This document shows, piece after piece, positions 10,601 through 17,670 of a stretch of DNA of 64,000 bases. The notes under the pieces were generated by a model. That model did not search any database. It was not told the origin of the DNA and worked only from the letters and a program-made list of their open reading frames with translations. The DNA is from Pleionea mediterranea (GTDB lineage: Bacteria > Pseudomonadota > Gammaproteobacteria > Enterobacterales > Kangiellaceae). A program made the translations under genes and the position numbers. The DNA lies in the NCBI RefSeq assembly GCF_003148745.1, contig NZ_QGGU01000011.1, forward strand, positions 1 to 64,000, written 5' to 3'. Within the stretch, counting starts at the first letter, position 1, and every line of letters starts with the position of its first letter.

Positions 10601-11713
10601 CCACAGTTTGCGCTGCAAAGTCATTCGGTTACTGGCGTCAGAAGGTATCCCGCGGATCTTTTCATTGATCACAGCGGTTGCCCCCTGCTCATACAAAAAG
10701 CTTGGAAATTGCCGCCATTGATGAGGCACACTGGATGTTTCTGGATCAATCACCGGCAGTTGTTCCAGCATGGCAATTCGAATTTCAGGATTGGCGTTAA
10801 AACTCCAGATTTCTTGAGTCGGCCAGTGCTCGGTCGTCTTATTAAAAGTTAATCTTGATAAGGCTGGTACAGCAAACGCATCTACATCAATGTCCCATTG
10901 ACCTGGCCTTGCCTGAATAATTAACTCCTGTTTGGCATTAAAGTACGCCGGTATCTTGCTCTCGATGGCCACCGGTCGAAACTCGTTTACCAGCACCTGC
11001 CCTAAATTGATTTCCCGAACTGCACCGGAAACCACTAACTGCAATTTGGTTTGCATTAATATCGGGTGCTCATCCTGTACCAACCGAAAGACTTGCAGCT
11101 CAAGACTGTCTGCCTGAGTTTTTGAGGTTTGCCGCTCCGTGAGTAATAAAGAATCCCCTTGAAATTTTGGAAAGTGGACCCGGCTACCATTTAGGGTAAG
11201 CGCCACGGTCGCCACTATATTGGGTACAGCCAGTTGCTGTGGTTGCGAATCCCATTTCCAGTAACCGAACACTTTTGCACTGCCCTGCTTCAGGAAAATA
11301 TAAGGACGCCCGTTGTTGTTTTGAATAATGGCATTGTCGCCATTGACAGTGACTTTTAACGGCCATGCCATATTTTCACCAGGCAATGGTACCCAGCTGT
11401 CTTGATACACCCGCCAGTTTTGCTCAAACTGACCGCGGGTTCGGCTTATATCCAGTGTTAATTGACCCGGCCATGCACAGAGGCGATCGTTTTTATTCAG
11501 ATGTTGACCACCTTCAATGATTGGGCAGTCTAAGAAATCAAGATGACGATTTACCCAGGGGATCCAGGGCTTAAGTGGTTCGGGTACCGATTTAGCTATG
11601 GATTTAACTGTGGACTTATCCACTGAGTTTGCGGCAAATCCGCTTGTGGCTAAACCAAGAACCGTCGCTGTCATAAGACAGGCAATCAATACCCTGCTTA
11701 CTTTCCCGTTCAT
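7601..11713 (-). CDS. Large multi-domain inner-membrane protein of unknown function
   Basis: I recognise no characterised family in these 1370 residues. A signal peptide (VLIACLMTATVLGLATSGFA) leads into a beta-rich periplasmic region of about 450 residues. A cluster of membrane segments follows (about 490-600: FWVMLLTVIAY, LAIISFITLAL, FILSVVIFVIFL). A short soluble insert holds ERIVVTGSRLQQP (about residue 625). Then come another membrane pair and a second beta-rich periplasmic region, and finally about five C-terminal membrane helices. The layout looks like two repeated halves. ATG at 11713 is chosen over an upstream TTG because AGGAG lies 7 bases before it. It sits between rlmB and rpsF; the roughly 290-base gap to rpsF holds the rpsF promoter. 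Confidence 0.85.
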   Translation of the reverse strand: MNGKVSRVLIACLMTATVLGLATSGFAANSVDKSTVKSIAKSVPEPLKPWIPWVNRHLDFLDCPIIEGGQHLNKNDRLCAWPGQLTLDISRTRGQFEQNWRVYQDSWVPLPGENMAWPLKVTVNGDNAIIQNNNGRPYIFLKQGSAKVFGYWKWDSQPQQLAVPNIVATVALTLNGSRVHFPKFQGDSLLLTERQTSKTQADSLELQVFRLVQDEHPILMQTKLQLVVSGAVREINLGQVLVNEFRPVAIESKIPAYFNAKQELIIQARPGQWDIDVDAFAVPALSRLTFNKTTEHWPTQEIWSFNANPEIRIAMLEQLPVIDPETSSVPHQWRQFPSFLYEQGATAVINEKIRGIPSDASNRMTLQRKLWLNFDGEKWRFEDEIKGSMRDQWRLSMAEPYQLQHAKEHQEPLLITRSESDQTGVEVRNPQLNVQGGGEIAPVYQLPVAGWQDSFEQVSWTLNLPPAYRLIKAQGAESSNGWIEQWNLWDIFWVMLLTVIAYRFGSPLLAIISFITLALMFHETGAPVASLSNLIIAYAIHKMLPVQHKVMQWIRSGYFILSVVIFVIFLGLFFIAQVRIMVHPQLEHYSPVASTHYSDSLSIKRRSSVQAEEMAAVASPMKAERIVVTGSRLQQPSLDRYSKDTVIQTGSGKPEWQWNEYRINWGSPVTADQQVNLWIASPWFMILWRMLILAGLFMVVINIAIQSLQSLSKRFSWQSLKTASLMLLAFMVLPMTSQDVAAEIPDKPTLAELKQWVNPPAECSPECVTVSGVRILNQQTGSREQLTLEMQVDAFVDIAVAVPQSDNWAITSIKVNERPYNWLLQHQNKRWLKVNKGRSKVVLNGVLSGATSINLAFLEPPHNVQNLTDGWVIEGIKNGSLLSGEISLTKKAEAMANRSLTADSTENVLSGHQALSIPPMVRLVRQFWFDTEWRMVTRVERIAPTKGSINLTLPKLPFEHITTGGISVAENSVKFHMPAEASQVSWRSRLDKQPELTLAASNAEHYLEEWTINASHQWRVSISGVPEVWPVNKQSANWTFRYLPRSEEKLSIRISKPAPIEGYSQTFDNLKLSVTPGQQQRRIELNTRYRSSRGGQSVMEVGKGEQLNAMIDGEQEYLQIQDGAINYTTLPGEHQLVFDWKDPSDMSFRSVLPQINLHAPISNMLISWQIPQDRWLIWTQGPVIGPAIIYWGELLAFLLIAAAVWRFNLLPISPVSWLLLGLGLSTQSWGLLVMISLWFVALHWHKRLATKQSDTGFNVLQIMLAVFSVLVLIGLIASVPMSLLSQPDMRIVGNRSNNYLLNWYADAALSTTPEVVVYSLPMWVYKLLMLAWALWLSFALVKWSRWGWGCLNEHGFWRNSPKAITRAGRE

Positions 11714-11775
11714 CGTCAAACTCCTTTCATCAACACTAAAAGTTTCAGCTAGCTGGTTAGATGTATGTGTTAAAA

Positions 11776-12519
11776 TTAACCTTCTCGCTGACGCACCATT
11801 TCAAATAAGCACACCCCGGTTGCCACCGAAACATTTAAACTGGATACCGCACCCTGCATGGGTATTTTAATTAGCTCATCACAATTTTCGCGGGTCAATC
11901 GACGCATGCCTTTATCTTCGGCGCCCATTACCAGCGCCAGAGAGCCTTTAAAAGTGGTTTGATGCAAGGTTTGTTCGGCTTCACCGGCGGTTCCAATAAT
12001 CCAGACACCCAGGTCTTGTAACGTTTTAAGTGCGCGAACAAGGTTAGTTACGGCAAAAAAAGGCACCGTTTCGGCAGCACCACAGGCAACTTTACGTACC
12101 GTTGTATTGAGTCCCACCGATTTATCTTTTGGCACAATCACCGCATCGACCCCGGCTGCATCGGCAGTTCGAAAACAGGCGCCAAGATTATGCGGATCGG
12201 TAACGCCGTCCAGGATTAAAAGTAAAACATTGGATTGTTTGTCTTCAACCAGTTGATATAAATCGTTTTCGCCCTGCACCAGAGCACCCGTATTGGCAAG
12301 CTCGGCAATCATGCCCTGATGATTATCATCGGTCATGGCATCCAGCTTGGATTTATCCCAACGCACCACGGGAATTTTATGCTTTGCGGCCAGTGCCACC
12401 AACTTTTGTACTTTTCCATCTTGCCGGTTTGCCTGCAAATAAATCTTACTCACCTGATCAACGCTTTTCTTTAACAGCAGTTCAACAGCGTGGATGCCAC
12501 AAACTATCTTATCGGACAT
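11776..12519 (-). CDS. rlmB: 23S rRNA (guanosine(2251)-2'-O)-methyltransferase RlmB
   Basis: SpoU-family knotted methyltransferase that modifies G2251 in the peptidyl-transferase P-loop of 23S rRNA using SAM. It has 247 residues: an N-terminal substrate-binding domain (KIVCGIHAVELLLKK) and the SPOUT domain with LILDGVTDPHNLGACFRTADAAG, LVMGAEDKGMRRL and IPMQGAVSSLNVSVATGV. It follows rnr on the same strand, the usual rnr-rlmB pair, with a gap of about 120 bases. Confidence 0.97.
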   Translation of the reverse strand: MSDKIVCGIHAVELLLKKSVDQVSKIYLQANRQDGKVQKLVALAAKHKIPVVRWDKSKLDAMTDDNHQGMIAELANTGALVQGENDLYQLVEDKQSNVLLLILDGVTDPHNLGACFRTADAAGVDAVIVPKDKSVGLNTTVRKVACGAAETVPFFAVTNLVRALKTLQDLGVWIIGTAGEAEQTLHQTTFKGSLALVMGAEDKGMRRLTRENCDELIKIPMQGAVSSLNVSVATGVCLFEMVRQREG

Positions 12520-12639
12520 TTTTTGTAGACTCTCATTTATTCTAAATGTTAATGGGTGATTTTTATGATTGGTTTAATCGCTGTTTCAGTGGCACTGTCA
12601 GCGTAAAACTATCAACCATCGATTATTTTTTTCGTTTCT

Positions 12640-15114
12640 TCACCGAGCCCTGTTTTTGCCGCCTTTCGGTGAAGAACTTTTACCTGACTTGTTTTTATTA
12701 GAATGTTTTTTACCGGACGGCTTTTTACCCGGCTTCTTCTTCTTACTCGCTTTATTGCTTGTATTTTTATCCGAACCGGAGCCTTTTCCGGATCCGCCCG
12801 ATTTTGACTTTTTAGTGTTACTGCCTGATTTTTTATTTTTGTCGCCAGACTTTCCGCTCGCTTTACGACGCGCGTTAGCGTACAACTTTTCCCGTTCACT
12901 CATGGGTTTGGCTGAGGATTTTTGCTCGACCAGTTCAAAGTCTATTTTGCGATCTTCCAGATCCACTTTTGCCACTTCTATTTTGACTTGATCGCCCAAC
13001 TTATAAACCACTCCGGAAGACTCTCCCACCAGCCGTTGCTTACCCGCTTCGTGATGAAAGTAATCTTGACCAAGAGCCGTAACATGCACCAATCCGTCTA
13101 TATGAAACTCACCAATACGAACAAACATACCAAAGTTTGTGACCGCCACCACTTCACCGTCGTATTGATGACCAATACGGCCAGACATAAACTCACACTT
13201 TAACCAATCCATTACTTCACGGGTTGCCATATCGGCATTACGTTCAGTGGCCGAACAAATTTCACCAAATTGATTGAGTACTTCCTGACTGTAAGGCACT
13301 GCCCCTGAATAGCTCAATTTATTTTGTTTGTCACTAGCTTGTAGTTGCGCCTTAATTGAACGATGAACCAGCAAATCAGGATAGCGTCGAATGGGCGAGG
13401 TAAAGTGAGTATAGGCATCAAACGCCAGCCCAAAATGGCCAAGATTATCCGGTGTATAAACCGCCTGACTCATTGAACGCAATAACATGGTCTGGATTTG
13501 TTCCGCATCCGGTCTGTCGGATACGCTTTTTAAAAGTTCCGAGTAATCTTTTGGCGCCGGTGAATCGCCACCAAACATAAACACACCCATTTCACCCAGA
13601 AAAGCCCGAAGATCCTCCAGTTTCTTTTCAGAAGGCCCTTCGTGTACCCGAAACATGCCCGGAACTTTCTGTTTCTGGAAAAAGCGGGCCGCCGAAATAT
13701 TCGCTAATATCATGCACTCTTCAATAATACGATGTGCGTCATTTCGAACCACAGGCACTACTTTTTCGATTTTGCGCTCTTCATTAAATACTATTCGCGT
13801 TTCAGTGGTTTCAAATTCAATGGCGCCGCGATTACGCCGTTCATTCGCCCGCGCCTGATACAAAGCGTACAGCTCTTCAAGGTGCGGCACCAAACTTTGG
13901 TATTCTGACTTAAGCGCCTGATCACCATTTAATATGTCCCAGACCTTATTGTAAGTAAGCCTCGCTTTTGAGTGCATGACCGCCGGATAAAATTTATAGC
14001 CACTTAATTTGCCTTTTGCGCTAACGGTAATTTCACAAACCATGCAAAGTCGATCGACATCCGGGTTTAGCGAGCAGAGACCATTAGAAATTTGCTCCGG
14101 CAACATGGGCACCACGTATTCCGGAAAATACACCGAGTTACCGCGCTGTTTCGCTTCATCGTCAAGCGCACTGTCTGGCCGCACATAATGAGACACATCC
14201 GCAATCGCAACCCACAAACGCCAACCGCCAGACTCTTTCCACTCGCAGTAAACCGCATCGTCAAAATCACGTGCGTCTTCACCGTCAATCGTCACCAGAG
14301 GCAAATGCCTAAGATCCACCCGGCCCTGTTTATCTTTTTCAGCCACTTCAGGCGACAAACGTTTCGTTTCATCAACCACACCATCAGGCCAATCGCGACG
14401 AATGCCGTAATTGTGAATGGCCACATCGATCTCCATCCCGGGAGCCAGATAATCGCCTAAAATCTGAATTACAGCGCCAACCGGTTGAGATTTTGCTGTC
14501 GGCCGGGTCGTAATACGAGCCACCACCACCTGACCTATTTCTGCACCAGACGACTGGCCGGGCGTAATTAATATATCTTGCGAAAACCGCTGATCATTCG
14601 GTTTTACAAAACAGATGCCCGCTTCTTCAAAATACCGGCCAACGATTTGCACCGGTTCATCCGACTCCAGCACATCGACAATTTTGGCATCCACACGACC
14701 GCGACTGTCGAAGCCTCTTGCCCGGCACACCACTTTCTCGCCATGAAACACTTTGCGCATCTCACGTGGAGAGACAAACCAGTCATCACCGCCCGACTCC
14801 GGCACAAAAAATCCAAAACCGTCTTTATGGGCCAGTATTTTGCCTTTGGTTAAATCCAGCTTATCAACCGGTCCGTAAGCACCTTTGCGATTGCGAACCA
14901 ACTGGCCATCTCGCTCCATCGCTTTTAAACGTCGACTCAGTGCAATTAAGTCTTGCTCATCAGACAGCTTTAACCCGCGCATAATTTCGGGAAATTTAGC
15001 GGGGCCAGGGTGTTCAGTTAGAAAGGTCAATATAAATTCGCGACTGGGGATCGGGTTTTGGTATTTATTCGCTTCGCGATTAAAGTGAGGATCTTTGACA
15101 GATTTTTTGCTCAT
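12640..15114 (-). CDS. rnr: Ribonuclease R
   Basis: Processive 3'-5' exoribonuclease that degrades structured RNA. Domains in order: an N-terminal winged-helix region, cold-shock OB folds, the RNB catalytic domain (DFDDAVYCE, about 290-300, with the metal-binding aspartates) and an S1 domain (YDGEVVAVTNFGMFVRI). A very basic Lys/Ser/Gly-rich tail of about 85 residues follows, longer and more repetitive than usual. ATG at 15114 (MSKKSVKDPHFNRE) is chosen over the longer frame, with GGAAG a few bases upstream. A very Lys-rich frame overlaps its end and is a shadow. Confidence 0.96.
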   Translation of the reverse strand: MSKKSVKDPHFNREANKYQNPIPSREFILTFLTEHPGPAKFPEIMRGLKLSDEQDLIALSRRLKAMERDGQLVRNRKGAYGPVDKLDLTKGKILAHKDGFGFFVPESGGDDWFVSPREMRKVFHGEKVVCRARGFDSRGRVDAKIVDVLESDEPVQIVGRYFEEAGICFVKPNDQRFSQDILITPGQSSGAEIGQVVVARITTRPTAKSQPVGAVIQILGDYLAPGMEIDVAIHNYGIRRDWPDGVVDETKRLSPEVAEKDKQGRVDLRHLPLVTIDGEDARDFDDAVYCEWKESGGWRLWVAIADVSHYVRPDSALDDEAKQRGNSVYFPEYVVPMLPEQISNGLCSLNPDVDRLCMVCEITVSAKGKLSGYKFYPAVMHSKARLTYNKVWDILNGDQALKSEYQSLVPHLEELYALYQARANERRNRGAIEFETTETRIVFNEERKIEKVVPVVRNDAHRIIEECMILANISAARFFQKQKVPGMFRVHEGPSEKKLEDLRAFLGEMGVFMFGGDSPAPKDYSELLKSVSDRPDAEQIQTMLLRSMSQAVYTPDNLGHFGLAFDAYTHFTSPIRRYPDLLVHRSIKAQLQASDKQNKLSYSGAVPYSQEVLNQFGEICSATERNADMATREVMDWLKCEFMSGRIGHQYDGEVVAVTNFGMFVRIGEFHIDGLVHVTALGQDYFHHEAGKQRLVGESSGVVYKLGDQVKIEVAKVDLEDRKIDFELVEQKSSAKPMSEREKLYANARRKASGKSGDKNKKSGSNTKKSKSGGSGKGSGSDKNTSNKASKKKKPGKKPSGKKHSNKNKSGKSSSPKGGKNRAR

Positions 15115-15171
15115 AAGGCTTCCATATTTCAAGGTTAGTGCCAGTGTAACGAAAAAGCCGACAAAACAGAA

Positions 15172-15200
15172 TTGACAAGGCAACAATACAGCCGTATATT
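15172..15200 (+). promoter_or_regulatory. Promoter of tRNA-Leu
   Basis: A perfect TTGACA (15172-15177), a 17-base spacer and TATATT (15195-15200) precede the tRNA by about 15 bases. This is a strong sigma70 promoter with a C/T-rich discriminator. Confidence 0.85.
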
Positions 15201-15215
15201 TCGCCCTCTTTCTGT

Positions 15216-15302
15216 GCCCAGGTGGTGAAATTGGTAGACACGCTAGCTTCAGGTGCTAGTGCTCTAACGGGCGTGGCGGTTCGAGTCCGCCTCTGGGCAC
15301 CA
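15216..15302 (+). tRNA. tRNA-Leu (anticodon CAG)
   Basis: An 87-nt class II tRNA. The acceptor stem is GCCCAGG/TCTGGGC with a terminal G-U pair; the anticodon stem-loop is CTAGC-TTCAGGT-GCTAG. A long variable arm, the T-loop GGTTCGAGTCC and an encoded CCA end follow. Anticodon CAG reads CUG. It is divergent from rnr. Confidence 0.97.
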
Positions 15303-15824
15303 TTCAAATATCAGTCAGCTCCCTTTTATATTAAGCTTAAATAACACTATTTGCTGTTCAATTTTCAAACAATCTAAATATAAAGTCTTACAATTAATTT
15401 TCTATATAAAATCAATTCGTTTAGTAATTCACAATATAGGCGAACTCAAGAGCAGCACGTAAATCCTGTCTCTGACTTTAAACTACTTCGATGATTTGTA
15501 TGAAACAACTCAAAATGCTGGCAAATCTCACATAATCTAATGTCAAATTTTTATATAGCTGATTGCCTTTATCTGTTATGAGATTAAATTTAACCCTTCT
15601 AACTTTATACTTTAAAACTCCAATTCAATAAAACTTAAAGCAAGTTACAACGACTGGTGTTAATTACCTTATCCAAATGAGTAATACTCTCAATAGATAG
15701 CTTAAACCCCAAAAGCTTCAGACAAAAAACGTTTTGAATAATTAATTTTTTCTTCCATGAAGCCTTCTAAAATATTAGTATATACAAGCTCAAGTATTGG
15801 AGTAACTTTATTTAGAGGATTTTT
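15303..15824 (+). other. AT-rich gene-free stretch downstream of tRNA-Leu
   Basis: About 520 bases of strongly AT-rich sequence hold no open frame with coding character on either strand, no tRNA copy and no clear terminator. Only the 3' end can be assigned: AGAGGA before the ATG at 15825. It marks the start of a low-GC segment that runs to about 19.5 kb. Confidence 0.6.
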
Positions 15825-16334
15825 ATGAAACTTAAAACAACAGCTTTATTATTAGCATTTGTACTTTCAACATCAGCCATTGCAAATGACACTTACTTTG
15901 GCATAAATTATCTTGCAACCGATGTAGATTTTGGCTTTGTTAGCGTCAACCCTAGTGCTATCGAAACAAAATATGGTGGATTTGTAGGTAATAATGTTGC
16001 CATTGAAGGTAGGGCAGGCTTTGGCTTGACTGATGATAGCGTAAACGGTGTTGATGTCGAAGTAGATAGCATTCTAGGAATATATGCAGTGTACAACTTT
16101 CAACCAAAAGGTAACTTTAATCCTTATGCTTTAATTGGCTATACCCGTGGCGAATTATCTACATCGAGTTCCTTTGGTAGTGAGTCAGAGTCAGAAAACG
16201 ATGTATCTTTTGGATTTGGTGCTGATTTCAGCATTAGCGATTCTTCAGCCTTCAATATAGAGTGGATACAATATATTGACAAAAGTGGTGGAGAAGTAAC
16301 AGGTTTTAGCGCCGGTATGGTTTGGAAGTTTTAA
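15825..16334 (+). CDS. Small outer-membrane beta-barrel protein
   Basis: The protein has 169 residues. A clean signal peptide (MKLKTTALLLAFVLSTSAIA) is followed by alternating-strand sequence of the OmpA/Ail-like 'porin family' type: TYFGINYLATDVDFGF, NVAIEGRAGFGL, ILGIYAVYNF, PYALIGYTRGEL. It ends with the outer-membrane Phe signature (FSAGMVWKF). Size suggests about eight strands. The function could be structural or adhesive and is not readable. AGAGGA lies 6 bases before the ATG. The gene stands alone, with its own terminator at 16350-16394, in AT-rich DNA. Confidence 0.8.
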   Translation: MKLKTTALLLAFVLSTSAIANDTYFGINYLATDVDFGFVSVNPSAIETKYGGFVGNNVAIEGRAGFGLTDDSVNGVDVEVDSILGIYAVYNFQPKGNFNPYALIGYTRGELSTSSSFGSESESENDVSFGFGADFSISDSSAFNIEWIQYIDKSGGEVTGFSAGMVWKF

Positions 16335-16349
16335 TTTCATTCTAGGATC

Positions 16350-16394
16350 AAAGATAACAGCTTTTCTAACAAGAAGTTGTTATCTTTATTTTAA
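16350..16394 (+). terminator. Terminator of the barrel gene
   Basis: AAAGATAACA pairs perfectly with TGTTATCTTT around a partly paired loop and is followed by ATTTTAAG. It lies 16 bases after the stop codon. Confidence 0.75.
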
Positions 16395-16437
16395 GTTTAA
16401 AATTCGCCTAAAGAAAAATGAACCAGACTTGTTAAAC

Positions 16438-16907
16438 TCAGTAAGGTAAGTCAAATAATTGCTTAAGCTTCGCTCTAGGCTCCTTAAACATCTGTGTATA
16501 TTTATTCAAAAGTTCTCTAGGTAATTTCTCCGAGGTAGAGTTTGATACGATTTCTGATTCCTTGCTGTTAAATTTCTCTTCTAATTTTTGAATAGCTTGA
16601 TTTATTGCCTCTACGTCATTCTGAAGATCTTGTGACTTAAGTTCCAATTAATAAACTTGCTACCCCTCTTTACAATGCGCAGCCAAAGTATCAAACTCTA
16701 CGCGAGAAGGACAAATCCTATTATATACCCTACTTTGCAGCCGAAATTAAAACCTTGTCCAGCAACACTATAACTTCCTTTCTGACGACCGCATCGATAA
16801 GCATCAAAATCAGGCAAAATGACTAACAAAACAGCCCTTACTTTGCTCAATGCTGACTTGGCAAATAGAATTACTACCACCTGCTTAACTGTACATTTTT
16901 CATACAA
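16438..16907 (-). pseudogene. Decayed duplicate of the DUF2799 lipoprotein gene
   Basis: Across frames this stretch matches the intact DUF2799 gene at 19564-20229. YEKCTVKQVVVI corresponds to KEECMAADWRTI. EQSKGCFVSHFA corresponds to EHRESCAEYGIA. PDFDAYRCGRQKG corresponds to PDFDAYRQGHQEG. CPSRVEFDTLAAHCKEG corresponds to CPSEFEAEFLVAYREGK. SNSTSEKLPRELLNKY corresponds to ASSTSEKLRRELIEQN. At least two frameshifts separate these blocks, and two in-frame stop codons fall near 16648-16665. The lipoprotein signal sequence is missing. It has the same orientation as the intact copy. Confidence 0.85.
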
Positions 16908-17076
16908 CCAAACCTATAAAACATCACAAAATCTACTTAAGAAATTTATTTTAATAAAATACGTTATCTTATGAAAAAATAAGATTGATTCAAAAAACTC
17001 TATTGTAACTATGCAAGAAATATCATATATTCCCACCTCGTATTATAAGTTGAGATAAATCTAATAAGGAATAAAT

Positions 17077-17598
17077 ATGAAAAACTCTCTTAAAATAACT
17101 GCCTCTTCACTTTTACTTTCCGCATCAGTTTTCAGTTTTGCCGCTGACGAGCAAGCAAACTCTGAGCAAGCAAATTTAAATTTGTTTTCTGATTGTGGTA
17201 TTGGTGCAGCTTTATTTCCAGACAGTCGCGTTGGGGCTGTTAGCTCAAATATTATTTGGGATGCAGGAACTACAGCAACATCAACTTTCATATCTACTCC
17301 AGAGTCATGTGTAAACCGATCTGCAAAAGTAGCTGTTTTAGTTAATGACACATATGACAATATTGTTGAAGAAACAGCTTATGGCTCAGGCAAACATTTG
17401 ACTGCCATGATGGATATAATGGAGTGTGATAGTGATATTCGTGATAACTTAGTATCTAAAGTCCGGAATGACCTATCAATACAAATCACAAACTCCAATT
17501 ATGATATAAAATCAAAGTCAGAGCAGGCAGAAGACTTATATAAGTCTATTATTGTAAACGTCAATAACAACTTTAGTAATCAGTGTAATCTTAGCTAA
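17077..17598 (+). CDS. DUF3015 family exported protein
   Basis: 173 residues with a signal peptide (LKITASSLLLSASVFSFAA) and a mature part matching DUF3015. CGIGAALFPD is followed by a W-containing strand (IIWDAGTTATSTFISTPESC) and later by a GSGKHLTAMMDIMECD block. Cysteines near 63, 106, 143 and the C-terminus may form disulfides in the periplasm. Function unknown. TAAGGA precedes the ATG. A terminator at 17613-17645 lies before the DUF4105 gene, a family I recall often accompanies DUF3015. AT-rich like its surroundings. Confidence 0.85.
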   Translation: MKNSLKITASSLLLSASVFSFAADEQANSEQANLNLFSDCGIGAALFPDSRVGAVSSNIIWDAGTTATSTFISTPESCVNRSAKVAVLVNDTYDNIVEETAYGSGKHLTAMMDIMECDSDIRDNLVSKVRNDLSIQITNSNYDIKSKSEQAEDLYKSIIVNVNNNFSNQCNLS

Positions 17599-17612
17599 TT
17601 CGTTATGGACAG

Positions 17613-17645
17613 TAGAAAGGAGCATGTCACTAAAAAGCTCCTTTC
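17613..17645 (+). terminator. Terminator after the DUF3015 gene
   Basis: AGAAAGGAGC pairs perfectly with GCTCCTTTCT over a 13-base loop and is followed by T-rich sequence. It overlaps the upstream part of the open frame that continues into the DUF4105 gene, which argues that the DUF4105 protein starts downstream of it. Confidence 0.75.
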
Positions 17646-17670
17646 TATTTATATCTTACTTATTTTCCCA

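Noticed and set aside
12612-12899. Lys/Arg-rich open frame on the minus strand
   Set aside because: It is an alternative frame of the repetitive Lys/Ser codons of the RNase R tail.
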